Shown here in pieces: positions 9,055 through 18,692 of a stretch of 64,000 bases of DNA. The stretch is from the NCBI GenBank assembly GCA_001510385.1, contig LFFE01000017.1, positions 1 through 64,000 on the forward strand, given 5' to 3'. The notes beneath the pieces are model-generated. The model did not search any database, was not told the origin of the DNA, and saw nothing but the letters and a program-made list of their open reading frames with translations. Source of the DNA: Actinobacteria bacterium casp-actino5. GTDB lineage: Bacteria; Actinomycetota; Acidimicrobiia; Acidimicrobiales; Ilumatobacteraceae. The position numbers and the translations under genes are program-made. How positions within the stretch are numbered: position 1 is the first letter of the stretch; every line of letters begins with the position of its first letter.

Positions 9055-9804
9055 ATGATTTCGACTGACATCGCCGGCATCGTCTGGCCGCTTGCACTTC
9101 TCGCTGTCATCACCATTGGCATTGGTGCTGCAATTCAGGCGACGATTGGACTCGGCATGGCGGTCCTTGCAGCGCCCATACTCGCACTGATCGACCCCGA
9201 ATTTTTGCCCGTCACAACTATCGTCATGGTGCTGCCTCTCAGCATCGGCGTCGCCCGTCGAGAACGCCAACACATTGCATGGAAAGATGTTGGCATCGCC
9301 CTCTGCGGTCGGCTGCCGGGCGTCGTACTCGGATCACTCCTCATCGCCTCAACAGGTTCCGGCGTGATCAGGCTGCTCGTTGGGGTCTCCGTTCTGCTTG
9401 CTGTTGCGACATCGATCACGAGTTATCGAGTCACGACAAGCCCTCGGAATCTCGTCATTGCAGGCCTCGCTTCGGGATTTTCTGGCACAACCGCAGGAAT
9501 TGGCGGGCCACCAATCGCTATTGCGTATCAACACGAACTCCCAGCAACCACACGGGCAACACTTGCTGCCTTTTTTGGCCTTGGTTCAATTTTCTCGTTC
9601 ACTGGCCTCGCGGTAGTTGGCGAAGTTCATCAACGCCATTTAGCTCTTTGCGCATTGCTGCTGCCGGGAGTTCTCATCGGCCTTGCGGTCTCTACACCAG
9701 TGATCTCCCGTCTCCCAGAGAGCCGAGTCCGCGCCGCGTTACTCGTGACATGCTCGTTTTCAGCGGCACTTCTCCTCATTGAGACCGTCGTCGAAATTCT
9801 CTGA
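9055..9804 (+). CDS. TauE/SafE (TSUP) family anion exporter
   Basis: 249 residues with seven or eight hydrophobic segments. The two repeated halves typical of the family each carry a glycine-rich turn: GIGAAIQATIGLGMAVLAAP near residue 25 and GFSGTTAGIGGPPIAIAY near residue 145. TSUP proteins move sulfite, sulfoacetate or related organic anions across the inner membrane. The gene follows hrpB by 6 bases and precedes the fumarase by 21, so it probably shares their transcript; that does not identify its substrate. No dedicated sulfonate-degradation gene lies beside it. Confidence 0.85.
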   Translation: MISTDIAGIVWPLALLAVITIGIGAAIQATIGLGMAVLAAPILALIDPEFLPVTTIVMVLPLSIGVARRERQHIAWKDVGIALCGRLPGVVLGSLLIASTGSGVIRLLVGVSVLLAVATSITSYRVTTSPRNLVIAGLASGFSGTTAGIGGPPIAIAYQHELPATTRATLAAFFGLGSIFSFTGLAVVGEVHQRHLALCALLLPGVLIGLAVSTPVISRLPESRVRAALLVTCSFSAALLLIETVVEIL

Positions 9805-9825
9805 CAACCACTGCCGCCGTAAGGT

Positions 9826-11499
9826 ATGTCTATGGCAATCTCAAACTCTCCCGACTGGTTCACCGAGATTCTCCCGCTCGGCGAGGACACGACCACGTAC
9901 CGACTGGTTACGACTGAGGGAATCGAGACGGTTGAGACGCCTCTCGGAACAATGTTGAAGGTGAGCACCGAGGCAATCCGTTCGCTCACGGCTGTGGCGA
10001 TGCGCGAAATTGCGCATTTCTTGCGCCCATCTCATCTCGCTCAACTCAGTTTAATTCTTGACGATCCCGAGGCCAGTGAGAATGATCGGTTCGTTGCTCT
10101 TGACCTTCTAAAGAACGCAGCCGTAGCCGCTGGAGGGGTGCTTCCGATGTGCCAAGACACAGGAACAGCCATCGTGAAAGGCAAAAAAGGTCAGATGGTG
10201 TTCACCGGCGGCAGTGACGAGGTGGCCATTGCACAGGGCGTGCAAGACACCTACCAGACCTCAAATCTTCGGTACAGCCAGATGGCCCCACTCGACATGT
10301 ACGAAGAGAAGAACACCGGCACCAACCTGCCAGCCGAGATCAAGATCAGCGCAACCGAAGGCGATGAATACAAATTCTTGTTCATGGCCAAGGGCGGCGG
10401 CAGCGCGAACAAGAGCTACCTCTATCAGGAAACCAAAGCACTACTCAACGAAAACACCCTGCTGCCGTGGATTAATGAAAAGATACAAACCCTCGGAACC
10501 GCAGCATGCCCCCCGTATCACCTGGGAATTGCGATCGGTGGGACATCTGCGGAGTTTGCTGTAGAAACAGCAAAACTCGCATCAGCTCGTTACCTCGACG
10601 GCCTGCCAACTGAGGGGTCAGCACTAGGTCACGGTTTCAGAGATACCGACCTAGAAGCAAAAGTTCTTGAACTCAGCCGCAACACCGGCATTGGCGCCCA
10701 ATTCGGCGGAAAATACTTTTGTCACGATGTTCGAATCGTTCGACTTCCGCGACACGGCGCATCCTGCCCTGTTGCGATTGCCGTGTCGTGCTCAGCCGAC
10801 CGCCAAATGCTCGGCAAGATCACCCCCGAGGGCATCTTCCTAGAAGAACTAGAACACGATCCCGCTAAATTCCTTCCCGAGACAACCCCAAACCAACTCG
10901 ATGGCAGTGAGGTCGTTCATATCGACCTCAACCGGCCAATGTCAGAGATTCGTGCCGAGTTGTCGAAATATCCAGTGAAGACCCGAGTCATGCTGTCGGG
11001 CCCAATGGTGGTCGCAAGAGATATCGCTCACGCAAAAATTAAAGAGCGTCTCGATGCGGGTGAACCAATGCCCCAGTATCTGCAAGATCATTGCGTGTAT
11101 TACGCCGGTCCTGCGAAGACGCCTGAAGGAATGCCATCGGGTTCGTTCGGCCCGACAACGGCGGGACGAATGGACTCCTACGTTGAGCAATTCCAAGCCG
11201 CCGGTGGCTCATTCATCATGCTGGCGAAAGGAAACCGCTCAAAACAGGTGACTGACGCGTGCAGTAGTCACGGCGGGTTCTACCTCGGGTCCATCGGAGG
11301 ACCGGCGGCTCGTCTTGCCCAGGACAACATCACCTCGGTAGAGGTCCTCGAGTATCAAGAGCTCGGCATGGAGGCAGTCTGGAAGATTGAAGTTCAGGAC
11401 TTCCCAGCATTCATCGTCGTCGACGACAAAGGAAACGACTTTTTCGAACAGGTGAAAGCAGAAGCAGCCACCCGCGCAGTCGGCGTCAATATCAAGTAA
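9826..11499 (+). CDS. Class I fumarate hydratase (4Fe-4S, FumA/FumB-type)
   Basis: 557 residues, the size of the single-chain class I fumarases. Candidate cluster-ligating cysteines are seen in [16 protein letters not shown], in [18 protein letters not shown] and in [16 protein letters not shown]. The C-terminal domain contains [16 protein letters not shown] and the [12 protein letters not shown] stretch of the beta subunit. It interconverts fumarate and malate in the citric acid cycle. Class I enzymes contain an oxygen-labile cluster; whether a class II FumC exists elsewhere cannot be seen. ATG 9826 is the start, with ATG 9832 as a near alternative. It faces the convergent ABC-F gene across 32 bases without a clear terminator. 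Confidence 0.95.
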   Translation: MSMAISNSPDWFTEILPLGEDTTTYRLVTTEGIETVETPLGTMLKVSTEAIRSLTAVAMREIAHFLRPSHLAQLSLILDDPEASENDRFVALDLLKNAAVAAGGVLPMCQDTGTAIVKGKKGQMVFTGGSDEVAIAQGVQDTYQTSNLRYSQMAPLDMYEEKNTGTNLPAEIKISATEGDEYKFLFMAKGGGSANKSYLYQETKALLNENTLLPWINEKIQTLGTAACPPYHLGIAIGGTSAEFAVETAKLASARYLDGLPTEGSALGHGFRDTDLEAKVLELSRNTGIGAQFGGKYFCHDVRIVRLPRHGASCPVAIAVSCSADRQMLGKITPEGIFLEELEHDPAKFLPETTPNQLDGSEVVHIDLNRPMSEIRAELSKYPVKTRVMLSGPMVVARDIAHAKIKERLDAGEPMPQYLQDHCVYYAGPAKTPEGMPSGSFGPTTAGRMDSYVEQFQAAGGSFIMLAKGNRSKQVTDACSSHGGFYLGSIGGPAARLAQDNITSVEVLEYQELGMEAVWKIEVQDFPAFIVVDDKGNDFFEQVKAEAATRAVGVNIK

Positions 11500-11531
11500 A
11501 CGACTGCCCGATTGCCCTTCGCGGCATCCAA

Positions 11532-13148
11532 CTAGGACAGTTCGACGAGTTCAAGCCATTCATCGTTGAAATAGTCGACGTCGCCGTCTGGCAACAACAG
11601 CACCTTCGTTGGTGAGAGTCGTTCAACAAATTCTGTGTCGTGGCTGACGAGGATCATCGCCCCGGGCCATTCAGCCAGCGCATCACCGACCGCTTCTCGG
11701 GAAGCCGGGTCAAGGTTGTTCGTCGGTTCATCGAGGAGAAGTAAGTTGTTACGCCCGGTCATCAACATCGCAAGCGCAAGTTTCGTTTTTTCTCCTCCTG
11801 AGAGAGTCCCAGAGGTTTGCATGACCTTGTCACCGCTCAAGCCGAACATGCCGAGGAGCCCCCGCAACTGAGTTTCGGTTAGGCCCACTCCTGAAGGAAC
11901 TGACCGGCGAAGATTGTCCAGAAGGCTTCGATCGGGGTCAAGGTTGTCATGCTCCTGCGCGTAATACCCCACCTCTACCTGATAGCCAAAATCAAATCCA
12001 CCTACATCGGCTGCGATTTCTCCAGCAAGAATTCGCAGCATCGTTGTCTTACCAGCGCCGTTGAGACCTAGGACGAGAAGTCGTTCACCCCGACCAAGAT
12101 CAAACCCCACATCTTCAAACACAGAGGGACCGCCATAGCCCTTGCATAGTTCGGCAACTGTCACAACCGTGACCCCGCAGGGAGGTGGCTCAGGAAAACG
12201 CACCTCGATACGCCGGCCCTTATCAGGGGCATAAACACGGTCAGACTCCAACCGGGCAATCCGCTTTTCCATGTTGTGCGCCATGGCCGCCTTGGTCGCC
12301 TTGGCTCCAAAGCGATCAACCACTTTCTGCATTCGAACGATCTCACGATCTTGCTGTGCAGCCATTTTTGCAAGCCGTCGTTCATCTTCGGCTCGGGCGG
12401 CAACGTACTGGCTATACGTACCGCGGTATTCAATGATGTGTCCGGTATCGCCCTCGTTTGGACGATCAAGGTGCAACACCCGGGTAATTGCCTCGTCAAG
12501 TAATTCAAGGTCATGGCTGATGACTAGCAATGCCCCCCGATACTGGCGAAGGAACCCAAGTAGCCACTGCTTGGCATCAATATCAAGGTGGTTCGTCGGC
12601 TCATCAAGACAGAGAACATCCGAACCCGCGAAGAGAATCCTTGCGAGTTCGACACGGCGACGCTCGCCACCAGACAGCACCCCTACTTCAAGTTCCATAC
12701 GGTCTTGACCGAGACCAAGCCCAGCCGCAATCGACCTCGCCTCGCTCTCTGCCGCATATCCCCCATTTACCCTGAAGGTTTCTTCCGCCCGGGAGTACTT
12801 CGCTACCGCCTCCTCAGAAGGGGACTCCTCCATTGCAATGCGAAGTTTCTCGATTCGAGCGACCTGCTCATCAATTTCGCGACCAGAAAGCACGTGTGTA
12901 ATTGCCCGGCGGGAGTCATGAACTCCGCCGATTCTCGGGTCTTGAGGAAGGTATCCGAATCCACCTTTACGGATGACTGCGCCTTGTGTTGGCTCGGCTT
13001 CACCACCAAGAACTTTGAACAGTGACGTCTTCCCTGCACCATTTCGGCCGACAATTCCCACCTTGTCGCGAGGTGAAACGGTGAAGGTTGCACCTTCTAC
13101 AACGTGTTTCCCACCTACTTCAACAGAGAGGGTTCGAGCCTGCAGCAC
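11532..13148 (-). CDS. ABC-F family ATP-binding protein (translation factor / ribosome protection type)
   Basis: 538 residues from GTG 13148, with two ABC domains and no membrane segment. Domain 1 has Walker A GRNGAGKTS, signature LSGGERRRVELARIL and Walker B LCLDEPTNHLDID. Domain 2 has GLNGAGKTTMLR, LSGGEKTKLALAML and LLLDEPTNNLDP. The linker between them is basic and helical (KMAAQQDREIVRMQKVVDRFGAKA), the P-site-tRNA-interacting motif region of ABC-F proteins. The family includes EttA, Uup, YheS and antibiotic-resistance proteins; I cannot place it further. It lies 31 bases downstream of the SGNH lipoprotein gene on the same strand. Confidence 0.93.
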   Translation of the reverse strand: MLQARTLSVEVGGKHVVEGATFTVSPRDKVGIVGRNGAGKTSLFKVLGGEAEPTQGAVIRKGGFGYLPQDPRIGGVHDSRRAITHVLSGREIDEQVARIEKLRIAMEESPSEEAVAKYSRAEETFRVNGGYAAESEARSIAAGLGLGQDRMELEVGVLSGGERRRVELARILFAGSDVLCLDEPTNHLDIDAKQWLLGFLRQYRGALLVISHDLELLDEAITRVLHLDRPNEGDTGHIIEYRGTYSQYVAARAEDERRLAKMAAQQDREIVRMQKVVDRFGAKATKAAMAHNMEKRIARLESDRVYAPDKGRRIEVRFPEPPPCGVTVVTVAELCKGYGGPSVFEDVGFDLGRGERLLVLGLNGAGKTTMLRILAGEIAADVGGFDFGYQVEVGYYAQEHDNLDPDRSLLDNLRRSVPSGVGLTETQLRGLLGMFGLSGDKVMQTSGTLSGGEKTKLALAMLMTGRNNLLLLDEPTNNLDPASREAVGDALAEWPGAMILVSHDTEFVERLSPTKVLLLPDGDVDYFNDEWLELVELS

Positions 13149-13179
13149 CCCGACAGGCTACGAGCAGTCAGCCCGGGGA

Positions 13180-14019
13180 TTACTCTTTTGCCTCTTGCGC
13201 GGCGCGAGTTTCATCTTCGGTGAAGAGTGTTGGCAAGCAGTCACCTTCGCCGTTGCTCACCAATGTGGGAGAAGTTCCCAAGGCAAGGACGGTCTCGGTT
13301 GTGATGCGATTTTTACCAGCGGCCGAGAGATGAAGGCCATCGGAGTTGAGCAGACCCGGCTCCATTGCAGAGATTCGCGCCCAATCGAGCACCTGCACAT
13401 TCGATGCCTCGTCGGCCACCTCACGAATGATGGCATTCACCTCAATTCGATTTTGCTGAAACTCGGTCACCGTCAACAACAGCACAGGTCTTGGTGAGAG
13501 TCGCTCAAGAAGCGATTCCAATGTCGATCGGAAATTCGATGGACTGCCGTTGAAATTACTTCCAAAGAACATGACGGCGAGGTCCCAGTCGAGCCCATTT
13601 TCGGGAGCGAGCCGAGCATCAAGAACATCTTCTGCAAATGCGATGAAACGTCCAGGTTCTGCGTTGATCTCAACATCCCAGCCGGCTTCGTTTAAACGCT
13701 CACACATTGAGCCACTGAAACGAGGCGCCGTCGACGCAAGAATCGAGTCTCCAATGATGATCGCCCTGTTACCTCCCACCAACTCGCCGAGACTTGGCAG
13801 TCCGAAGTCTGCTGGACGAACCGCTGTTGCCGCCTCAGGCACTGGCGCATCTGCGTTCTGGCGGGGGGTGTCCACAGGTTGCACGGGCCCTGGCAATTCG
13901 CCCACTCCCGCAATCGTTACGGCTGTGATCTCAGTGACAACTTCAGCCTCGCCGCAAGCTACGACTCCGACAATCGCCAACCCGACGAGAAGAACTGCGG
14001 GAATGCGCATGGTTGCCAC
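13180..14019 (-). CDS. SGNH/GDSL-type hydrolase, predicted lipoprotein
   Basis: 279 residues from GTG 14019, or 276 from the ATG at 14010, which would start the signal peptide directly at MRIPAVLLVG. The hydrophobic stretch ends in a lipobox (VGVVACG), so the protein should be lipid-anchored outside the membrane. After a Pro/Ala-rich linker the SGNH fold begins with AIIIGDSILAS (block I nucleophile Ser), the block III Asn lies near FFGSNFNGSPS, and the catalytic Asp-x-x-His is SDGLHLSAAGKNRI. Such enzymes deacylate sugars, peptidoglycan or lipids; the substrate is unknown. The gene is divergent from the flavoprotein at 14097, sharing about 77 bases. Confidence 0.85.
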   Translation of the reverse strand: MATMRIPAVLLVGLAIVGVVACGEAEVVTEITAVTIAGVGELPGPVQPVDTPRQNADAPVPEAATAVRPADFGLPSLGELVGGNRAIIIGDSILASTAPRFSGSMCERLNEAGWDVEINAEPGRFIAFAEDVLDARLAPENGLDWDLAVMFFGSNFNGSPSNFRSTLESLLERLSPRPVLLLTVTEFQQNRIEVNAIIREVADEASNVQVLDWARISAMEPGLLNSDGLHLSAAGKNRITTETVLALGTSPTLVSNGEGDCLPTLFTEDETRAAQEAKE

Positions 14020-14096
14020 GTCAATATGACAGCACAGATCACGCCCTCTGATGTGTCACTCGTTCGAACAGCCATCTGCAAGGTACCGTTCATGAC

Positions 14097-15482
14097 GTGG
14101 CTCGCCCGTATGACTTAGTGATTGTTGGACTCGGTCCTGCCGGGCTCACCGCCGCGCGTCTCGCATCTCAAGAACTTGGGCTCCGAGTAGCAGCAGTCGA
14201 TAGAGGCCGAATCGGCGGCACAAACGTGTGGAGTGGTTCAATTCCTTCAAAGGCTCTCCTCGAAGCAACGGTTCGACATCGTCAGTTCAAGCCTGATGCA
14301 AAGAGCGCATGGGAGTCGATGCTCGCAGCTCGAGAATCAGTGCATTCTCACGTAGCCGATGCGGCGTCCGTACTCGATTGGGGCGTAAGCCTCCATACCG
14401 GAACGGCAGTCCTCACGGGCCCACGAACTGTTGAAGTCGCCTCAGACGACGGCAACGCAACGCTCGAAGGTCGGTTTGTTCTCATTGCCACGGGCAGTGT
14501 CCCAGCAATACCAGCGATTCCTGGGATTGCTGAAGTTCCCGTACTCACCAACGAGACTCTCTACGACCTGAAGTCTCCTCCGACCGACATCATCATCATT
14601 GGAGCAGGTCCAGTCGGAGTCGAATCAGCACAGGCACTTGCCCGAATTGGAGCCAAGGTTCAGTTATTCGAGGCCGGACCGCGAATTCTGCCCCGGGAAG
14701 AACCGCAACTCAGCGAGCGACTCACCGACATCCTTCGAAATGACGGTGTGGATGTTCACGTCGGCGAACCGATTCTCGCAGCGCGCTCCGAACACGGACG
14801 ATGCTACGTAGAAACCGTTCGGGGTGAAGTTGACGCCGAGCATGTACTCGTGGCCGCAGGCCGTTCGTCATCGGTCACATCACTTGGTTTGGACAGTCTC
14901 GGAATCGTTGCGACTCCTGCGGGCATCAATGTCGATGCGCGCAGCCGCACCGTGCTGACAAGCATTTATGCAGTTGGAGATTCGGCAGCCGGGCGACCTC
15001 GACTGACCAGTACCGCGGTGGCTGACGCATCGCTTGCAATACGCGACATGTTCCTCCCGGGCCGCGCCCAAGCGAGCACGATGTCACCCTGGTGTATCTT
15101 CACTGAGCCAGAGTTAGCTCGAGTCGGATTCACCGCAGCGCAGGCGAGAGAGCGTTTTCGAAGCCGTGCAGTCAAAGTTCATCAACTTGAACTTTCAGAG
15201 GTGCACCGAGCCCTCTTCGAAGGATCTTCAGAAGGACTCATCGAGATCGTCACCGTTCATGGTCGTATTGTCGGGGGTCACGTTATTTCGTCCCGCGCGT
15301 CTGAAGTCATTAACGAGATTGCTCTCGCGGTGAGGTTCTCAGTTTCGATTGAAGAACTGGCACGCGTGCCACACGTCTATCCAACCATTGCAAGCGGCAT
15401 CGGACGCCTCGCTTCAGACCAAGCTGTACTCCGACTGCGGCGCCTCAAAGGCTTTGCAAAACTCGGCCGATTGACGGGTTAG
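14097..15482 (+). CDS. Pyridine nucleotide-disulfide oxidoreductase-like flavoprotein lacking the redox cysteines
   Basis: 461 residues from GTG 14097. The FAD-binding GLGPAGLTAARLA (from G11), the NAD(P)-binding GAGPVGVESAQALARIG, the second FAD motif IYAVGDSAAGRP and the C-terminal dimerisation domain all match dihydrolipoamide dehydrogenase and SthA relatives. Where Lpd has GGTC-x4-C the sequence reads GGTNVWSGSIPSK, with Asn43 and Ser48 in place of both cysteines. The C-terminal His-x4-Glu dyad is also absent: the equivalent stretch reads HVYPTIASGI. It therefore cannot perform disulfide exchange. A transhydrogenase (SthA-like), quinone or other electron-transfer reaction is inferred. Its stop overlaps the convergent MFS gene by four bases. 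Confidence 0.85.
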   Translation: MARPYDLVIVGLGPAGLTAARLASQELGLRVAAVDRGRIGGTNVWSGSIPSKALLEATVRHRQFKPDAKSAWESMLAARESVHSHVADAASVLDWGVSLHTGTAVLTGPRTVEVASDDGNATLEGRFVLIATGSVPAIPAIPGIAEVPVLTNETLYDLKSPPTDIIIIGAGPVGVESAQALARIGAKVQLFEAGPRILPREEPQLSERLTDILRNDGVDVHVGEPILAARSEHGRCYVETVRGEVDAEHVLVAAGRSSSVTSLGLDSLGIVATPAGINVDARSRTVLTSIYAVGDSAAGRPRLTSTAVADASLAIRDMFLPGRAQASTMSPWCIFTEPELARVGFTAAQARERFRSRAVKVHQLELSEVHRALFEGSSEGLIEIVTVHGRIVGGHVISSRASEVINEIALAVRFSVSIEELARVPHVYPTIASGIGRLASDQAVLRLRRLKGFAKLGRLTG

Positions 15483-16777
15483 TCGTAGGCAGCGCTTGCT
15501 ACGTCATCAAACCGATCGATTTTCCGAAGCGTCGGGAACCCAATCGCAAATGCAGCAGCAATCACGACTGTCGCGATCCCCCCACCGGCGATCGCCCAAG
15601 GAACCCCTAGCCAACGGGCAGCGAGCCCGCTTTCAAACGCTCCGAGTTCGTTTGATGCCCCAATGAACACGCCCTCAACAGCAGTCACCCTTCCGAGCTG
15701 CTCAGGTGGAGTCGCAAGCGGCACAATCGCCCCACGAATAAACATTGACACCATGTCGGCAGCCGACAGCACGACCAGAGCAAGGAACGCAACGGCGTAT
15801 GAGCGTGTGAGTCCAAAGACGACCGTTCCGGCACCAAATATTGCAACGACGACAAGAAGCGTCGGCCCCACACGACGAGTGACCGGTCGAATCGCCAACA
15901 CGATTGCCATCGCCGCTGCACCAACTCCGGGTGCAGCCCTCAACCATCCATAGGCAACATCGCCGACTCCGAGACGATCGCTTGCGACAACAGGAATCAA
16001 CGCGACGGCTCCACCAAACAGCACCGCAAACAAGTCAAGACTGATGGCAGCAAGCACGATCGGTGACCGTCGAATGAACGACAATCCCTGCAACGCAAGA
16101 CGAAGACTTGGCCGCTGCTCATCGGCGACACGGGCGACCCCAGGCCGGTAGTGAATTCCGAGGGTGAGAGGAATAGCAAGCATTGCTGACACGCCGGCGG
16201 CTACGTACGCAATGGATGGATCAATGCTGTACAACAACCCGGCAAGGGCCGGCCCCACAATTGCGCTCGATGTAAACGTGGCTGTCCACAATGCGATCAC
16301 CCGGGGCAAGTCCTCGGCTGTCGTAATTAACGGAAGAATCGCCCGACGGCTCGGACTAATGAGCGCATCTGCAACGCCAATTCCGACTGCGACCAACACA
16401 AGAACTGAGACGGAGGTCGAACCAGAGGAACTGAACCACACAAGAACAGCGACGGAAAGCAAACGGAGCAGCAAGAATCCACTCGTTACTCGCCGACGGT
16501 CAAAACGGTCAGCGATATAACCACTTGGCAGCGCAAGCACCAGTCCGGGAATGAATTGCGCCAAGCCAAGGAGACCGATCGAGAACGGGTCGCCCGTAAT
16601 GTCGTATACCTGCTTGAACAACGCCGTAATGCAGATATTGATGCCGACAGCGGCGAACGCGGTTGAGCCTAAGTAACGACGTACTGCTTGTTGTTGAAGT
16701 ACTCCTAAGGCCGATGCCACCGACCGGACGCTACAACCGCGAGCCCATGGAACAACTGCCCCGATACTCAGGAACAT
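15479..16777 (-). CDS. MFS transporter, drug/siderophore-exporter type
   Basis: 432 residues from ATG 16777 (GTG 16720 is a possible start 19 codons in). About twelve hydrophobic helices are evident, and the loop after helix 2 has the family signature as GYIADRFDRRRV. The sequence resembles the MFS_3/EntS-like exporter branch, in which small hydrophobic or siderophore-like compounds are pumped out by proton exchange; substrate assignment is not possible. Its start region overlaps on the opposite strand with the beginning of the small membrane protein gene if the longest forms of both are used, which favours a later start for one of them. Confidence 0.87.
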   Translation of the reverse strand: MFLSIGAVVPWARGCSVRSVASALGVLQQQAVRRYLGSTAFAAVGINICITALFKQVYDITGDPFSIGLLGLAQFIPGLVLALPSGYIADRFDRRRVTSGFLLLRLLSVAVLVWFSSSGSTSVSVLVLVAVGIGVADALISPSRRAILPLITTAEDLPRVIALWTATFTSSAIVGPALAGLLYSIDPSIAYVAAGVSAMLAIPLTLGIHYRPGVARVADEQRPSLRLALQGLSFIRRSPIVLAAISLDLFAVLFGGAVALIPVVASDRLGVGDVAYGWLRAAPGVGAAAMAIVLAIRPVTRRVGPTLLVVVAIFGAGTVVFGLTRSYAVAFLALVVLSAADMVSMFIRGAIVPLATPPEQLGRVTAVEGVFIGASNELGAFESGLAARWLGVPWAIAGGGIATVVIAAAFAIGFPTLRKIDRFDDVASAAYD

Positions 16778-17025
16778 TTTCTCAAGAAAATGCGAGAACG
16801 GAACGGGTGAGCGCTCTAGACGACATGGAAATCACGACAGCGCACACGCCAGAGGTCAACGAATGGGCATCAACGGCACGATTTGGCCTGCTCTACTCTT
16901 CACTCGCAGGAGGCGTCGCATACGCCCTCAACCAACGACTTGACCACCAGGGCCAAACCACGCTGTTCATCATGGTGTTCACCGTTGGCTTCTTCAGTTC
17001 ATGGATCCGCACCGTGCGGGCCTGA
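16747..17025 (+). CDS. Small membrane protein of unknown function
   Basis: 92 residues from ATG 16747, or 66 from ATG 16825. The C-terminal part has two hydrophobic helices, roughly FGLLYSSLAGGVAYAL and FIMVFTVGFFSSWI, separated by a charged loop (NQRLDHQGQTT), and ends in RTVRA. The N-terminal part is hydrophilic and polar. I recognise no family. It diverges from the MFS gene, and its 5' end may overlap that gene's 5' end. It lies 51 bases upstream of the alpha/beta hydrolase on the same strand and could be co-transcribed with it. Confidence 0.55.
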   Translation: MEQLPRYSGTFSQENARTERVSALDDMEITTAHTPEVNEWASTARFGLLYSSLAGGVAYALNQRLDHQGQTTLFIMVFTVGFFSSWIRTVRA

Positions 17026-17076
17026 GGACCGCTGTTGGGTTCTACGCCAATCGGGTAAACCTGCGACGATCAATTC

Positions 17077-17787
17077 ATGACGATTCGCAATGTGTTACTC
17101 GTTCATGGTGCATGGCACGGAGCCTGGTGCTGGGTCGCGCTCCAACAAGCACTTGACGAAATTGGTATTTCCTCTCACGCAATCGACCTTCCCGGGCACG
17201 GAATTTCTCCGCTCCCTCTAGGCGACCTCCATGGCGATGCCGCAGCAGTTGTCGAAGCACTCAACACGCTTCCCCCTGACACGCTTCTCGTTGGCCATTC
17301 CTACGGTGGCGCAGTCATCTCCCAGGCCGCTTTCCACTCTGATCGAATCGCGCATCTCATGTACATCGCTGCATTCGCTCTCGAACAAGGAGAAAGTGTC
17401 AACGGCTTCTTAAAGAGCGCCCCTCGGCACAAAGTGGAGCTCAGTGAGATCATCGTCCCATCCCAGGAGGGCACCACCACCCTCGACCCTGACCGCGCCG
17501 GAGAACTTTTCTACCCGGGGAGTAGCAGCGAAATTCGCGCTGCTCATACCCAACGTTTGAGTCCTCAACCAATTGTCACCATGACGCAAGAAGTGGATGG
17601 TTCCCCTCAGGGTCGTATCGAATCGACATATGTCCTGTGCAATCAAGATCGGGCAGTGCACCCTGAGCATCAGCGAATCATGGCAAGTCGTTGCTCGACC
17701 ATGGTTGAGCTCGACAGCGACCATTCACCGTTCATCGATGACCCAGCGACAGTTGCAAATATCATCAGCATGGTCGTGAACGGATGA
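17077..17787 (+). CDS. Alpha/beta hydrolase (EstC/Pir7b-like)
   Basis: 236 residues. The oxyanion region is LLVHGAWHGAWCW, the nucleophile elbow is LLVGHSYGGAVIS (Ser), and the catalytic His is in ELDSDHSPFIDDP near the C-terminus; the acid lies between. This is the compact cytoplasmic esterase type similar to plant hydroxynitrile lyases and bacterial EstC. The stop overlaps the start of the LLM oxidoreductase by four bases (ATGA), and that gene overlaps the thioesterase in the same way, so the three are translationally coupled and likely act on one pathway. Confidence 0.88.
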   Translation: MTIRNVLLVHGAWHGAWCWVALQQALDEIGISSHAIDLPGHGISPLPLGDLHGDAAAVVEALNTLPPDTLLVGHSYGGAVISQAAFHSDRIAHLMYIAAFALEQGESVNGFLKSAPRHKVELSEIIVPSQEGTTTLDPDRAGELFYPGSSSEIRAAHTQRLSPQPIVTMTQEVDGSPQGRIESTYVLCNQDRAVHPEHQRIMASRCSTMVELDSDHSPFIDDPATVANIISMVVNG

Positions 17788-18692
17788 AAGTTCGAATCGG
17801 CGTTGGTCTTGGCGTTCGAACCGAACTGAACGGCCCTGAATTTCTCACAGTCGTTGATGAACTAGAGCGCCTCAGCTTCGACTCGCTGTGGCTGTCAGAA
17901 CGCATCAATGGTTCTGCACCCGACCCGCTCATTGCATCAGCAGCAGCGATCGGCCGAACGACCAACCTCAAGCTCGGAACCAGCGTGCTCGTGCTCCCAG
18001 GCCGCAACCCGGTCATCGCAGCAAAGGAAATCGCCTCACTCGCAGCGATGTCAGGAGGTCGCTTTCTGCCGGCGTTCGGACTTGGGGCGGTCGACGCCGC
18101 CGAGCAGCGAGCGTTCGGTGTTCAACGGGGTGAACGAGCGAAGATGTTCAACGAAATGTTGCAGATCATGCGAGCCTGCTGGACTGGCGAATCGTGCTCG
18201 TTTTCGGGTGAACACTACGAGGTTGACAACATTCGTGTTGGTCCGGTGCCGCGTCGCCTTGATGTGTGGCTCGGTGGAATCGCCGAAAGCGAATTGAAAC
18301 GGGTCGGAAGATTTGGCGATGGGTGGCTACCCTCATTTGTGACACCTCAAGATGCCGAGCAGGGTCGCTCGGTTATCGAACGTGTCTTGAGTGAATACGA
18401 CCGGGAGATCGAGGACGATCATTATGGAGTTCTCATCCCGTACTCGACTGGGCCAGTGCCTGAAGCGTTGCTCGCGAACCTTGCGAAGCGTCGGCCGAAT
18501 CTTGATGACCCGTCCCAGCTTGTCCCTTCCTCATGGAAAGAGTTGTGCACTCTCATCGAACAGTTCATTTCTGTCGGGACGACAAAATTTGTTGTTCTAC
18601 CGATGACCGAGCCAACAACAGTTGATGGCTGGGTTGAGCATCTCGGGGAACTCGCCTCCGTCGTTCTGCCACTTGAACGGGAGCTTTCATGA
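17784..18692 (+). CDS. LLM-class (luciferase-like) F420/FMN-dependent oxidoreductase
   Basis: 302 residues with a TIM-barrel luciferase-like pattern: FDSLWLSERING, the strand LKLGTSVLVLPGRNPVIAAKEIASL, GRFLPAFGLGA, and the conserved VWLGGIAESELKRVGRFGDGW near residue 160. Actinobacterial members of this family usually use coenzyme F420, and the best resemblance I can recall is the MSMEG_3544-like group; both points are family knowledge, not proof. It probably oxidises or reduces an organic substrate processed together with the coupled hydrolase and thioesterase. Four-base overlaps on both sides fix its position in the operon. Confidence 0.85.
   Translation: MKVRIGVGLGVRTELNGPEFLTVVDELERLSFDSLWLSERINGSAPDPLIASAAAIGRTTNLKLGTSVLVLPGRNPVIAAKEIASLAAMSGGRFLPAFGLGAVDAAEQRAFGVQRGERAKMFNEMLQIMRACWTGESCSFSGEHYEVDNIRVGPVPRRLDVWLGGIAESELKRVGRFGDGWLPSFVTPQDAEQGRSVIERVLSEYDREIEDDHYGVLIPYSTGPVPEALLANLAKRRPNLDDPSQLVPSSWKELCTLIEQFISVGTTKFVVLPMTEPTTVDGWVEHLGELASVVLPLERELS

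Noticed and set aside
14097-15482. Annotation as dihydrolipoamide dehydrogenase
   Set aside because: Both redox cysteines and the catalytic His-Glu pair are missing, and no 2-oxoacid dehydrogenase genes are adjacent.
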